Shown here: one piece after another, positions 1 through 5,886 of the stretch
Layout: every line of letters begins with the position of its first letter
Numbering within the stretch: the first letter of the stretch is position 1
Source: JBEKYD01 sp049509915
GTDB taxonomy: Bacteria > Acidobacteriota > Terriglobia > Bryobacterales > Bryobacteraceae
Assembly (NCBI GenBank): GCA_049509915.1
Contig: JBEKZL010000371.1
Location: 1-5,923, forward strand
Length of the DNA: 5,923 bases
Direction: 5' to 3'
Program-made: the position numbers and the translations under genes
Notes under the pieces: generated by a model
Seen by the model: the letters and a program-made list of their open reading frames with translations, nothing else
Databases searched by the model: none
What the model was told of the DNA's origin: nothing

Positions 1-1419
1 AACGGACTGCCGGGAATGACGGAGGAGAATAAGCGCGAGCACGACTGTTTCACGCTGCATGCGGCGGACCTGCTGATGGTGGAGTCGCCCTGGAAAGGAA
101 CGCCGAACTCGCCGCTGATTCTGCTTGAGACTCCGTACCGGCAGCTCGCTCCGTTTTCCCCGTTTGATCCAGGCCTGAGCGACGCCAACGTGCTGATCAC
201 CGCGAAATCGGGCGCCGGCAAGACGTTTATGGCGCAGATGTTCCTGACGATGATGGCCCGCCTCAACCCCCTCATTTCGATTCTGGAACGGGGGAACTCG
301 TATCGACCGCTTGTCGAGCTGATGGGCGGCCGGTGCATCGACGTGGACCTTGAAGGCGCGGAAACCCTGAATGCGTGGGATCTTCCTCCGGGAACTACCG
401 TGCCGTCCAACGACAAACTGGCGTTCCTCAAGAACCTGACGAGGCACATGATCGGAATGAGCAGTCCGGCCGCAGACACTGCGGTTCTGGACAACCTGCT
501 GACCGACGCCATCGTATCCACCTATCAACGCTGCAGGACCAGAGAAGATAGGCCGGTCCCGACCTTCAACGATCTCCGGCAGGAGTTGGAAACCTGGCGA
601 GATGAATCCGAGGTGGAGCGAATTCGCGACGAAGCTCAACTCGCCGCTGTGAAATTGCGGGAATGGACTGGGGACAAGGTGTATGCCCGGCTCTTCGACC
701 AGCCCACCACGATCCGGACAGACGAGAATTGGCTGTTCTTCAATGTCGAAGGTTTGACCTCCGACCCGAAGCTAGAAAGCTCAATGAGCATGATCATCGC
801 GCATGCCATGTCGGAACGAGCGTCGGGCAGAAGCGGGCAGGCGAATATCACGGTTCTCGACGAATGCTGGTCGCTCTTGGAGTCCCCGGTCTTGGCGCCG
901 CAGGTGGAGCAGCTATTTCGAACGGGAAGAAAGCGGGGAGCGAGTATTTGGGGCATCAGTCAAGCTCTGGAGGACTTCGTGGGAACAGAAGCCCGGCCGC
1001 GTCCGCACGGGCCGGGTATCGTCAAGAACGTTTCGACCAAGATCATCGGACAGCAGCAGGGTGATCTGACGCCGCTCGCCACTTATTTGCACTTGAACCA
1101 GACGGCCCTCAACGAAGTGCGCGGCTTCAGCGCACCCCGCAAGGGGCGGAAGGCCCAAGCGCTTCTCGTGCTGGGTGAGAAGGCGGAAACGACTCAGACG
1201 ATCAACATCGTGCCGACTCCTGTCGAGTATTGGATTTGCACCACGTTCAAGCGGGAACGGATGTACCGATCCTGGTTCCTTGAAACCAACCGTGGCTTGC
1301 CCCTCCTTCAGATTTATGAAAAGCTCGCGGCGAAATTCCCGCTTGGTTTGGCAGACGTTGCGGAATTGCCGGAGGAGATGTCCGGCGCGGTGAAAACAAT
1401 TGCGGCAACCGCGCGGTAA
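1..1419 (+). CDS. virB4: VirB4/TraC-family T4SS ATPase, C-terminal part (5' end outside window)
   Basis: This is the cytoplasmic, inner-membrane-associated ATPase that powers T4SS assembly and substrate or pilin movement. The frame is open from base 1, five codons before the ATG at 16. That ATG has no SD site and is internal, so the true start lies upstream; 472 residues are visible, against roughly 800-900 for full VirB4 proteins. Numbering from the ATG at 16: Walker A AKSGAGKT is at residues 63-70 (bases 202-225), Walker B ITVLDE at 278-283 with the acidic pair D282/E283, and an RTGRKRG...GISQ segment at 302-316 gives the conserved arginines and the sensor glutamine Q316. The C-terminus carries the VPTPVEYWICTT element (about residues 399-410) seen in many VirB4 and TraC proteins. 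It leads a tight operon; the next gene starts 15 nt after its stop. VirB4 is far likelier than VirD4 or TraG because of these motifs and the VirB-type neighbours. The missing N-terminus prevents a finer subfamily call. Confidence 0.93.
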   Translation, partial: NGLPGMTEENKREHDCFTLHAADLLMVESPWKGTPNSPLILLETPYRQLAPFSPFDPGLSDANVLITAKSGAGKTFMAQMFLTMMARLNPLISILERGNSYRPLVELMGGRCIDVDLEGAETLNAWDLPPGTTVPSNDKLAFLKNLTRHMIGMSSPAADTAVLDNLLTDAIVSTYQRCRTREDRPVPTFNDLRQELETWRDESEVERIRDEAQLAAVKLREWTGDKVYARLFDQPTTIRTDENWLFFNVEGLTSDPKLESSMSMIIAHAMSERASGRSGQANITVLDECWSLLESPVLAPQVEQLFRTGRKRGASIWGISQALEDFVGTEARPRPHGPGIVKNVSTKIIGQQQGDLTPLATYLHLNQTALNEVRGFSAPRKGRKAQALLVLGEKAETTQTINIVPTPVEYWICTTFKRERMYRSWFLETNRGLPLLQIYEKLAAKFPLGLADVAELPEEMSGAVKTIAATAR

Positions 1420-1434
1420 CGAGGTGAATCTGTC

Positions 1435-2265
1435 ATGGAATTCTGCAAGAAACTCATCGCATCGTGTTTGGTTGGACGGGGGAGGTCCACGATAGCCGTC
1501 TTGCTCGTGATGCTGATCGGATTTGGGCTTGTCGCGCCTCGACCGGCGGTGGCGCAAATCGGAGCATTGGGTGTGGCGGCAGCCGCGGCGGCCGTCGTCG
1601 CCTTGATTACCAACACAATCGGCGCTCTATTCGGCACCGCCAATGGGCTGCTGGGCTCGATCAACAATTTCCTTCAGGCTTTGGTCAACCTCTGGGAGAA
1701 CATCGTTTACCCCATCGCTCTCATCAACCAGACCCGGATGCTGGTCACGCAGCTTATCGCGCAGTTCCGCGGACTGATTACGGCAATTGACAACATCAAC
1801 GTCCGCAGCGCGACGCTGCCGAATCCTTCCGCGCTTGAGGCAATCATGCGCAACGGGTCAATTGCGGATTTCGGCCAGTTCAACCAGTCGTACAGGACGA
1901 CCTACCAACAGCTCCCGCCAGTGACAGATATCGATCCCGGCGACCGCCAACGGGTAGACATGAGCGACGCCCTGGCGATGGACACGTTGAAGACCTTAAA
2001 GGCGTCCGATGACGTTGTGAATCAGACGCTCCAGGCTTCGCAGATCATTGAGGACGAAGCTGCCCAAGCGGCGCCCGGGTCGGCCGCATATCTTGCAGGC
2101 GCCGGCATGGTGGCGGCGGTCGAGAACCAAGCAATGATGCAACGGATGCTAGCGGCCGAACTGCGCGAGGAAGCCGCCATCCTGGCGCACACCAATGCGA
2201 TCCGGAAGCGCCAGGCCGACATGGCCAACCAATTCGGCCAAAACACGGCAAATCTATTCAAGTAA
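1435..2265 (+). CDS. Secreted TrbJ/VirB5-like T4SS protein, first tandem copy
   Basis: Probably a periplasmic or pilus-associated T4SS component of the TrbJ/VirB5 kind (276 aa). The N-terminus has a basic region, a hydrophobic stretch at about residues 19-33 and an AVA|Q signal-peptidase-like site at 40/41, so export is likely. The mature protein begins with an Ala-rich hydrophobic stretch (about 46-66). Mostly helical, Gln/Ala-rich sequence follows, with the landmarks NIVYP (89-93), INVRSATLPNP (121-131), VDMSDA (174-179) and QAAPGSA (211-217). These recur at matching places in the next gene, so the two are paralogs. The start at 1435 is supported by GAGGTG at 1421-1426, 8 nt upstream. Position after virB4 and before virB6 matches virB5 in the Ti order. 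The family call rests on signal peptide, size, helical character and context, not on a catalytic motif. A minor pilin adhesin role is inferred from VirB5. Confidence 0.75.
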   Translation: MEFCKKLIASCLVGRGRSTIAVLLVMLIGFGLVAPRPAVAQIGALGVAAAAAAVVALITNTIGALFGTANGLLGSINNFLQALVNLWENIVYPIALINQTRMLVTQLIAQFRGLITAIDNINVRSATLPNPSALEAIMRNGSIADFGQFNQSYRTTYQQLPPVTDIDPGDRQRVDMSDALAMDTLKTLKASDDVVNQTLQASQIIEDEAAQAAPGSAAYLAGAGMVAAVENQAMMQRMLAAELREEAAILAHTNAIRKRQADMANQFGQNTANLFK

Positions 2266-2277
2266 AGGGGGGACGGA

Positions 2278-3096
2278 ATGGATCCGAAATGGAATTTCTT
2301 AGCCGCGTTATGGGAACACCGCAGGGTGCTTCTGATTTTGGTGTTGATCGTATCGTTGATCGCACCCCAGCCCGTAAGGGCGCAATTCGGGATTGACTGG
2401 GCTGCCATTATCGCAGCGATCGACAGCATAGGAACCGCGATCGCCAACACAATCGGCCCGGCGCTACGCGCGATCAATGGGGCCCTGGGCACTCTGAACC
2501 AATTGATGAACAGCCTTCAGGCGTTCTTTGTGAATATTGTGTACCCGCAGTCCGCAATAACTCGCGCGCAGGGCTTGGTCGGAGCGGTGGGAGGTTTATA
2601 CACCCAGAGCCAGGCGATTTCGGGGGTCAACGTGGCGAGCGCTACCCTGCCCAATCCGCAGCAACTTGAGCAGCTTCTTCTGTCTCGGAACCCGATGAAT
2701 GTTCCGGGCGTGAGCGGTGGCTATCAGACGGTCTACCAGACCGTGCCCGTTCCGCAGAACGCATCGCCGCAGACCCGAGACCTGATCGACATGAGTGACG
2801 CCGCGGCGCAAGATGCCATGAAAAGGGCAATCGCGATCGACGCCATTGCTGACGCCGAGATGCAGGCCGCAAACCAGATTAATAACCAGCTTGCGCAGGC
2901 CGCTCCTGGCACCGCGCCGATGGTTGAGGCTGAAGCCGCAGCTTGGCTCGTACGCGCAAATGCGTACACGCAGTCCGCTCTTGGAGACGTGATGCGCGTC
3001 CGGGCAGTCACATTGGCGAACAGCGGTGCGCAATTGAAGTTCAACGCAGCCAATAGCGCCCAGATCCGACAAAACGCGCTGGACTCCCTTAAGTGA
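2278..3096 (+). CDS. Secreted TrbJ/VirB5-like T4SS protein, second tandem copy
   Basis: Paralog of the preceding gene, 272 aa. A signal peptide is visible: basic residues around 13-16, a hydrophobic core at about 17-29, and a VRA|Q cleavage site at 35/36. The mature protein again begins with Gln followed by an aliphatic/Ala-rich stretch. Shared landmarks are NIVYP (86-90), VNVASATLPNP (117-127), IDMSDA (170-175) and QAAPGTA (207-213). They lie almost collinear with those of the first copy, four residues apart or less. Between them the sequence has diverged considerably, which argues against a recent duplication. The start at 2278 follows a strong AGGGGGGA SD tract (2266-2273), just after the stop of the upstream gene. 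The two products may form a heteromer or occupy different positions in the pilus or periplasmic assembly; this is inference. Confidence 0.75.
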   Translation: MDPKWNFLAALWEHRRVLLILVLIVSLIAPQPVRAQFGIDWAAIIAAIDSIGTAIANTIGPALRAINGALGTLNQLMNSLQAFFVNIVYPQSAITRAQGLVGAVGGLYTQSQAISGVNVASATLPNPQQLEQLLLSRNPMNVPGVSGGYQTVYQTVPVPQNASPQTRDLIDMSDAAAQDAMKRAIAIDAIADAEMQAANQINNQLAQAAPGTAPMVEAEAAAWLVRANAYTQSALGDVMRVRAVTLANSGAQLKFNAANSAQIRQNALDSLK

Positions 3097-3105
3097 GGTG
3101 ATTCG

Positions 3106-4338
3106 ATGTTCTATTTCCAGACCATGTTTCAGCAGGTCTACAACGGAATTACCGGCTCAGCTGTGTTGCCGGCTGTCCAGCAGATTGCGGAGGCCATCCT
3201 TCTGCTGGCGGCACTTTTCGCCGTGTACGAGGCGTACGCCAAGGGAGGAGACGCCCGAACTCTTGCTCTGGCGGGAGTACGTTACCTCATCATGGGATTG
3301 CTCATTACCCAATATCCCAACGTCTTCAGAAACGTAAACAACGCCTTCGCCAATGTTGCCCAGGCGATCGCGCCGACGGACGTGTGGACGAACTTCCGCG
3401 ACCAGGTTCAAGCCTATATGTCGGCGAACAATGGCCAGGGCGCCTGGTGGAATTGGGTAGTCGGCGGCGTAGCCGGGGCGTTCAGCCTCATTTTCCAGGC
3501 GATTGCCGTCCTGGTCTTTCCGATTTCCTACGCTATCTTTTCGTTCTTCTACAGCATGTACGGCGCGGTTTTATATGTCGTGGGGCCATTGGTGCTGGCG
3601 TTGTACCCCGCCCTTGGTGTCGGCCAACTGGCGAGAACGTTCATGGTGAATCTGATGGTGTGGAACGCGTGGGGTCTCATCTACGCGATCATCAGCCAGT
3701 TGTTGACAATCATGAGCGCAAACAGCCTGAACAGCATCTTCACTGCCCAGAGCTTCGGCGGAGCGTTTCAGGGTGCAAGCCAAATGCTGCTCATCTCGCT
3801 ATCCAGCATCCTGCTGTCCATCATGATTCTGCTGATTCCGTTTATCGCAAAACGGGTGGTGTCTGGGGACATCGGAAGCACCATGTTAACCGTAGCGGGG
3901 GTGGCCGCTGCCGCCGCGCAGACTGCAATTGCCGGATGGGCTGGAATGCAGGCCGGTGCAGCGGGCGGCGGCCCCGGTGGTGGTGATGATCGAGATGGCG
4001 GTGGAGGCGGCAACGGTGGGTCGAACCGTTCACCATCGCCGCCATCTGACGGGAGCAATTCATCAGTAGGTGGTGAGGCCGCAGCGTCGGGACAAGCTCC
4101 GTCGGCTCCCAGTGGCGCCGTGACAGAAAATGGCGCCTCCGGCGGGGGCGCAGTAGCCGCCGCGGAGAACCGGCAGCCGAATGACTCTTCCAACGCACAG
4201 CAGCCGTCTCAAGGCAGACCGGGGCATTTTGGGCATTACAACATCCCGCACGCCATCGGATGGACAGTTGGAACCTGGGCTGGCGCTACCCGCCGGACGG
4301 TGAGCAGCGCATTCAGCTCAAGACAGAGAGAAGGATAG
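3106..4338 (+). CDS. virB6: VirB6/TrbL-like polytopic inner-membrane channel protein
   Basis: A 410-residue integral membrane protein, the likely VirB6/TrbL component of the inner-membrane translocation channel. Hydrophobic segments lie at about residues 25-42, 54-70, 117-138, 140-168, 178-202 and 226-249, with a weaker Ala-rich one at 259-280. A hydrophilic, Trp-containing loop (about 71-116) sits between the second and third segments, as in the large periplasmic loop of VirB6. From about 284 to 371 the chain becomes low complexity, rich in Gly, Ser, Pro and Ala. It then closes with a more ordered, His/Trp-containing tail (about 372-398). Such long disordered tails are common in TrbL-type proteins. 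The start at 3106 has GAGGTG at 3095-3100, which overlaps the stop of the upstream gene, so translation is probably coupled. The choice between the names VirB6 and TrbL cannot be settled here; the role is the same. Confidence 0.85.
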   Translation: MFYFQTMFQQVYNGITGSAVLPAVQQIAEAILLLAALFAVYEAYAKGGDARTLALAGVRYLIMGLLITQYPNVFRNVNNAFANVAQAIAPTDVWTNFRDQVQAYMSANNGQGAWWNWVVGGVAGAFSLIFQAIAVLVFPISYAIFSFFYSMYGAVLYVVGPLVLALYPALGVGQLARTFMVNLMVWNAWGLIYAIISQLLTIMSANSLNSIFTAQSFGGAFQGASQMLLISLSSILLSIMILLIPFIAKRVVSGDIGSTMLTVAGVAAAAAQTAIAGWAGMQAGAAGGGPGGGDDRDGGGGGNGGSNRSPSPPSDGSNSSVGGEAAASGQAPSAPSGAVTENGASGGGAVAAAENRQPNDSSNAQQPSQGRPGHFGHYNIPHAIGWTVGTWAGATRRTVSSAFSSRQREG

Positions 4339-4350
4339 GAGGCCTAAGCC

Positions 4351-5103
4351 ATGAAACCAAAACAGGCCGGCGAACTGCCCGAAAAGACCGGCTACACGAA
4401 ATACTTCGAGCACGACGGAGCTTTGCGCGCCTATGCGAACCGAATGATGTGGTTCGGAATCTCGGCGGTATTGATCTCATTTGTTCTGGCACTGCTGGTT
4501 TTCTATGTACGTGTGCAGCCGCCGACCGTAATCCGGATTGCCGCGGATGGCGAGGCGTCGGTCGTGAGTGGAGCGCCTACGCCTCGGACACCCTTGGGAT
4601 TCCTGAACGCCCTGGCCGCCGGTTCGTCTCCAGGTGAGCAACCCGCCGATATCGAAGGCCGCGCAGTTGTGCGGAGGTTCCTGGAGAACTACCTCACATA
4701 CACCCCTACGACCATGGAGAAGAATTGGGCCGACGCATTAAACATGATGACGCATAATCTGCGCACGCTGACGCTGGACCAATTGCGCGACCAGGACATT
4801 GTTTCCAAAGTTCACGACGACGAGATCACATCCACTTTCAGGCTCCGCTCGCTGGAACCCGTGAAGGGCCAACCTTGGACGTACGTCGCGTTCGGAGTTA
4901 AAGAGGTCCATCGCGTCCATAACAAAGCTGAATTCACGGACCGGCTCGTGGCACGGTACAACGTGCGCCTCCTACAAACAGAACGATCCGAAAGAGTCCC
5001 AAGCGGCCTGCTAGTCGCCGAATACGGCGAGCAGCAAATGGTGGGCGAAAAGGACAACGGGTTGGAGCAATCCAGCGCGTTCACGGACGATCCGAAGAAA
5101 TAG
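4351..5103 (+). CDS. virB8: VirB8-like bitopic inner-membrane T4SS assembly protein
   Basis: A 250-residue protein with the VirB8/TraE/TrbF layout: a short cytoplasmic N-terminus (about 1-31), one transmembrane helix (about 33-53, MWFGISAVLISFVLALLVFY), then a periplasmic domain to the end. Residues about 100-230 fit the NTF2-like fold of VirB8: a helical FLENYLTYTPTTMEKNWADA region, then alternating strand-like segments (about 160-228) ending in a hydrophilic tail. VirB8 nucleates the complex and contacts VirB6, VirB9 and VirB10 in known systems. The start at 4351 has a full AGGAGG SD at 4337-4342, beginning within the stop of virB6. It is the last gene of the tight cluster, and the coding density falls immediately after its stop. 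No motif is catalytic, so the call rests on topology, size, the NYLTYTP-type segment and operon position. Confidence 0.85.
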   Translation: MKPKQAGELPEKTGYTKYFEHDGALRAYANRMMWFGISAVLISFVLALLVFYVRVQPPTVIRIAADGEASVVSGAPTPRTPLGFLNALAAGSSPGEQPADIEGRAVVRRFLENYLTYTPTTMEKNWADALNMMTHNLRTLTLDQLRDQDIVSKVHDDEITSTFRLRSLEPVKGQPWTYVAFGVKEVHRVHNKAEFTDRLVARYNVRLLQTERSERVPSGLLVAEYGEQQMVGEKDNGLEQSSAFTDDPKK

Positions 5104-5124
5104 TCGATTTCCATGGGTCGATTG

Positions 5125-5149
5125 CCGGGAAGATGCGTATCTCGCCCGG
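5125..5149 (+). other. Hairpin just downstream of virB8, no U-tract
   Basis: CCGGG at 5125-5129 pairs with CCCGG at 5145-5149. Inside it AGAT (5131-5134) pairs with ATCT (5139-5142) around a GCGT loop, with a small 1x2 internal loop between the stems. It begins 21 nt after the virB8 stop. No run of T follows, so it is not a classical intrinsic terminator. It could protect the upstream mRNA end or attenuate read-through into the next gene. In GC-rich DNA a structure of this size can also arise by chance. Confidence 0.35.
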
Positions 5150-5196
5150 GTCGACGGCCATCGAACGCCGGCCAGGGGCGATGCCTGGTGATCCAT

Positions 5197-5238
5197 GAAC
5201 CAAGGAGGGACGCGGAAGAACCAAAGAAGGATGCGGAG
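5197..5238 (+). repeat. Degenerate 21-nt tandem repeat, two units, purine-rich
   Basis: Units at 5197-5217 and 5218-5238 match at 17 of 21 positions, all four differences being transitions. Both begin with GAACCAA and contain GA(C/T)GCGGA. One frame of the plus strand reads RRDAEEPKKDAERAARE. The first unit contains AAGGAGGG, an SD-like string with no start codon at a usable distance, so it is not an obvious ribosome binding site. The stretch lies between virB8 and the orphan gene and looks like non-coding repeat sequence. It resembles, by memory only, the degenerate purine-rich intergenic repeats found in some Acidobacteriota and Planctomycetota. Confidence 0.5.
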
Positions 5239-5241
5239 AGA

Positions 5242-5273
5242 GCGGCTCGTGAGCCGAAAGGCAAGCGAGCCGC
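5242..5273 (+). other. Competing inverted repeats upstream of the orphan gene
   Basis: GCGGCTCG at 5242-5249 is a perfect 8-bp inverted repeat of CGAGCCGC at 5266-5273, with 16 nt between. The same left arm can instead fold locally: CGGCT at 5243-5247 pairs with AGCCG at 5252-5256 around a CGTG loop. The two folds exclude each other. They end 29 nt before the preferred start of the next gene. The structure could be an RNA switch, a protein binding site or a chance product of GC-rich sequence; no function is shown. Confidence 0.4.
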
Positions 5274-5302
5274 AAAGCTATGCCATGGAGAGGAGAACAA
5301 AG

Positions 5303-5683
5303 ATGGGAGCAACTGTACCAACGACGGCAGATGCGATGGACCGACGGGAACCGGAACCCAGATTTACCGGAGAATCCAGGTCCACCAGGGAGCGCAGCGC
5401 ATCCAGCGCAAAGCTGGCTGAAGATTCGGGCAGCCGTCGCAGCGGAAAACGCCGGCGGGCATCGAAAGACACCGAGAGCGCCGGGACCATTCGATACTTC
5501 TTGACGAAGCCGACGGGCAACGGCACGCCCGAGCTTGGCGAGGAAATGTCGGACGAACACCAGGCGCTTCTCGCGGCGCACAAGGCCGATCGGAGCTTCG
5601 TAACGGTCGAGGAATGGACGGCCAAAGCGGACAGGCGGAAAGGAGTAACGGTGCTTGGGAAGGATCCCGTCATCCGGCATTAG
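5303..5683 (+). CDS. Orphan protein of 126 aa with basic N-terminal half
   Basis: Not recognised. The start at 5303 is preferred because AGGAGA (5291-5296) lies 6 nt upstream. The frame is open further back, with ATGs at 5285 and 5195 (132 or 162 aa), but neither has a good SD, and the longest form would translate the 21-nt tandem repeat. From 5303, residues 1-60 are hydrophilic, rich in Ser, Arg and Glu, with a basic cluster RRSGKRRR at 45-52, and are probably disordered. Residues about 61-126 look like a small folded unit: TIRYFLTKP (62-70), an acidic helix ELGEEMSDEHQALLAAHK (77-94), then SFVTVEEWTAKAD (98-110). No signal peptide or membrane segment is seen, so it is likely cytoplasmic, and the basic cluster could bind nucleic acid. 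Codon choice in the second half is GC-rich at third positions like its neighbours, supporting a real gene. It could be T4SS cargo or an accessory gene inserted behind virB8. Confidence 0.6.
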   Translation: MGATVPTTADAMDRREPEPRFTGESRSTRERSASSAKLAEDSGSRRSGKRRRASKDTESAGTIRYFLTKPTGNGTPELGEEMSDEHQALLAAHKADRSFVTVEEWTAKADRRKGVTVLGKDPVIRH

Positions 5684-5695
5684 GAGTTTCATACG

Positions 5696-5725
5696 ATGAT
5701 CATCTGGCTTCATTGCACAGAGTGA
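5696..5725 (+). CDS. Possible 9-codon leader peptide or remnant of a broken small gene
   Basis: An ATG at 5696 follows AGGAG at 5682-5686 (9 nt spacing), which overlaps the stop of the orphan gene just as the virB8 SD overlaps its upstream stop. The frame reads MIIWLHCTE and stops at 5723-5725. The strong SD suggests that ribosomes start here. The product is too short for a normal protein. It may be a leader peptide, or the head of a small gene that lost its frame, since the +1 frame stays open from 5700 to 5831. No upstream promoter was identified. Confidence 0.3.
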   Translation: MIIWLHCTE

Positions 5726-5747
5726 ATCTGTTGAGGCGACCCGGAGC

Positions 5748-5831
5748 ATGACCGGGAAAGTGCTGGTTCGGCGACTCAATCGAGTTCCGGCCAAGGTAAC
5801 AACCTTCGCACGGGACTCAGGAGTTCGCTGA
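5748..5831 (+). CDS. Possible 27-codon upstream reading frame within the structured leader
   Basis: ATG at 5748 opens a 27-codon frame (MTGKVLVRRL... ending ...RDSGVR) with its stop at 5829-5831. It is basic and has no recognised family. Its stop lies inside the hairpin at 5819-5845 and 10 nt before the SD-burying hairpin at 5841-5881, a placement expected of a regulatory leader peptide. The start is weak: the nearest GGAG (5743-5746) is only 1 nt away, GAGG at 5733-5736 is 11 nt away, and the ATG sits in the loop of a 5-bp hairpin (CCCGG 5740-5744 with CCGGG 5752-5756). The frame is open upstream to 5700 without another standard start. It could be non-coding. Confidence 0.25.
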   Translation: MTGKVLVRRLNRVPAKVTTFARDSGVR

Positions 5832-5881
5832 CACCAGCGCCTCCTTGCTGTCCTGTGCTCATCCACAGAACAGCAAAGGAG
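5819..5881 (+). promoter_or_regulatory. Candidate translational switch: SD-sequestering hairpin with a competing hairpin
   Basis: Sequestering hairpin: CTCCTT (5841-5846) pairs with AAGGAG (5876-5881), GCTGT (5847-5851) with ACAGC (5870-5874), and CTGTG (5853-5857) with CACAG (5864-5868), around a 6-nt loop. It has one bulged A (5875) and one C-A mismatch, giving 16 pairs within 41 nt. The AAGGAG arm is the SD of the ATG at 5887, so this fold would block translation. Competing hairpin: AGGAG (5819-5823) pairs with CTCCT (5841-5845), and CGCTG (5826-5830) with CAGCG (5835-5839) around an ACAC loop. It captures the same anti-SD strand and would free the SD. A smaller hairpin, AAGGT/ACCTT (5793-5806), lies upstream. 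No T-tract follows, so this is not an intrinsic terminator. The inverted repeat could instead be a DNA operator. The pairing is seen; the regulatory role is inferred. Confidence 0.6.
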
Positions 5882-5886
5882 AAGAA

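Noticed and set aside
16..18. ATG at 16 as the true start of the ATPase gene
   Set aside because: The frame continues upstream to base 1, there is no SD, and the protein would lack the VirB4 N-terminal domain; the gene is cut by the window edge.
913..1557. Minus-strand open frame of 214 codons antisense to virB4 and the next gene
   Set aside because: It crosses the junction of two well-supported genes, has no recognisable domain and an Arg-rich shadow composition.
5115..5159. Direct repeat of GGGTCGA (5115-5121 and 5148-5154) as an iteron or att site
   Set aside because: Only two short copies, 33 nt apart, with weak extension; no replication or integrase gene is visible to support it.
5113..5421. 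Plus-strand frame of 102 codons starting before the tandem repeat
   Set aside because: It has no SD, mostly translates repeat and hairpin DNA, and overlaps the better supported orphan gene in another frame.
5081..5866. Long minus-strand open frame (261 codons) across the virB8 end, the orphan gene and the leader
   Set aside because: Its start has no SD on the minus strand, it overlaps a confident plus-strand gene, and its translation is rich in Arg, Ser and Pro as expected for the complement of GC-rich coding sequence.
5841..5881. Intrinsic transcription terminator
   Set aside because: Neither strand has a T-run after the stem. The 3' arm is instead the SD of a start codon 5 nt downstream.
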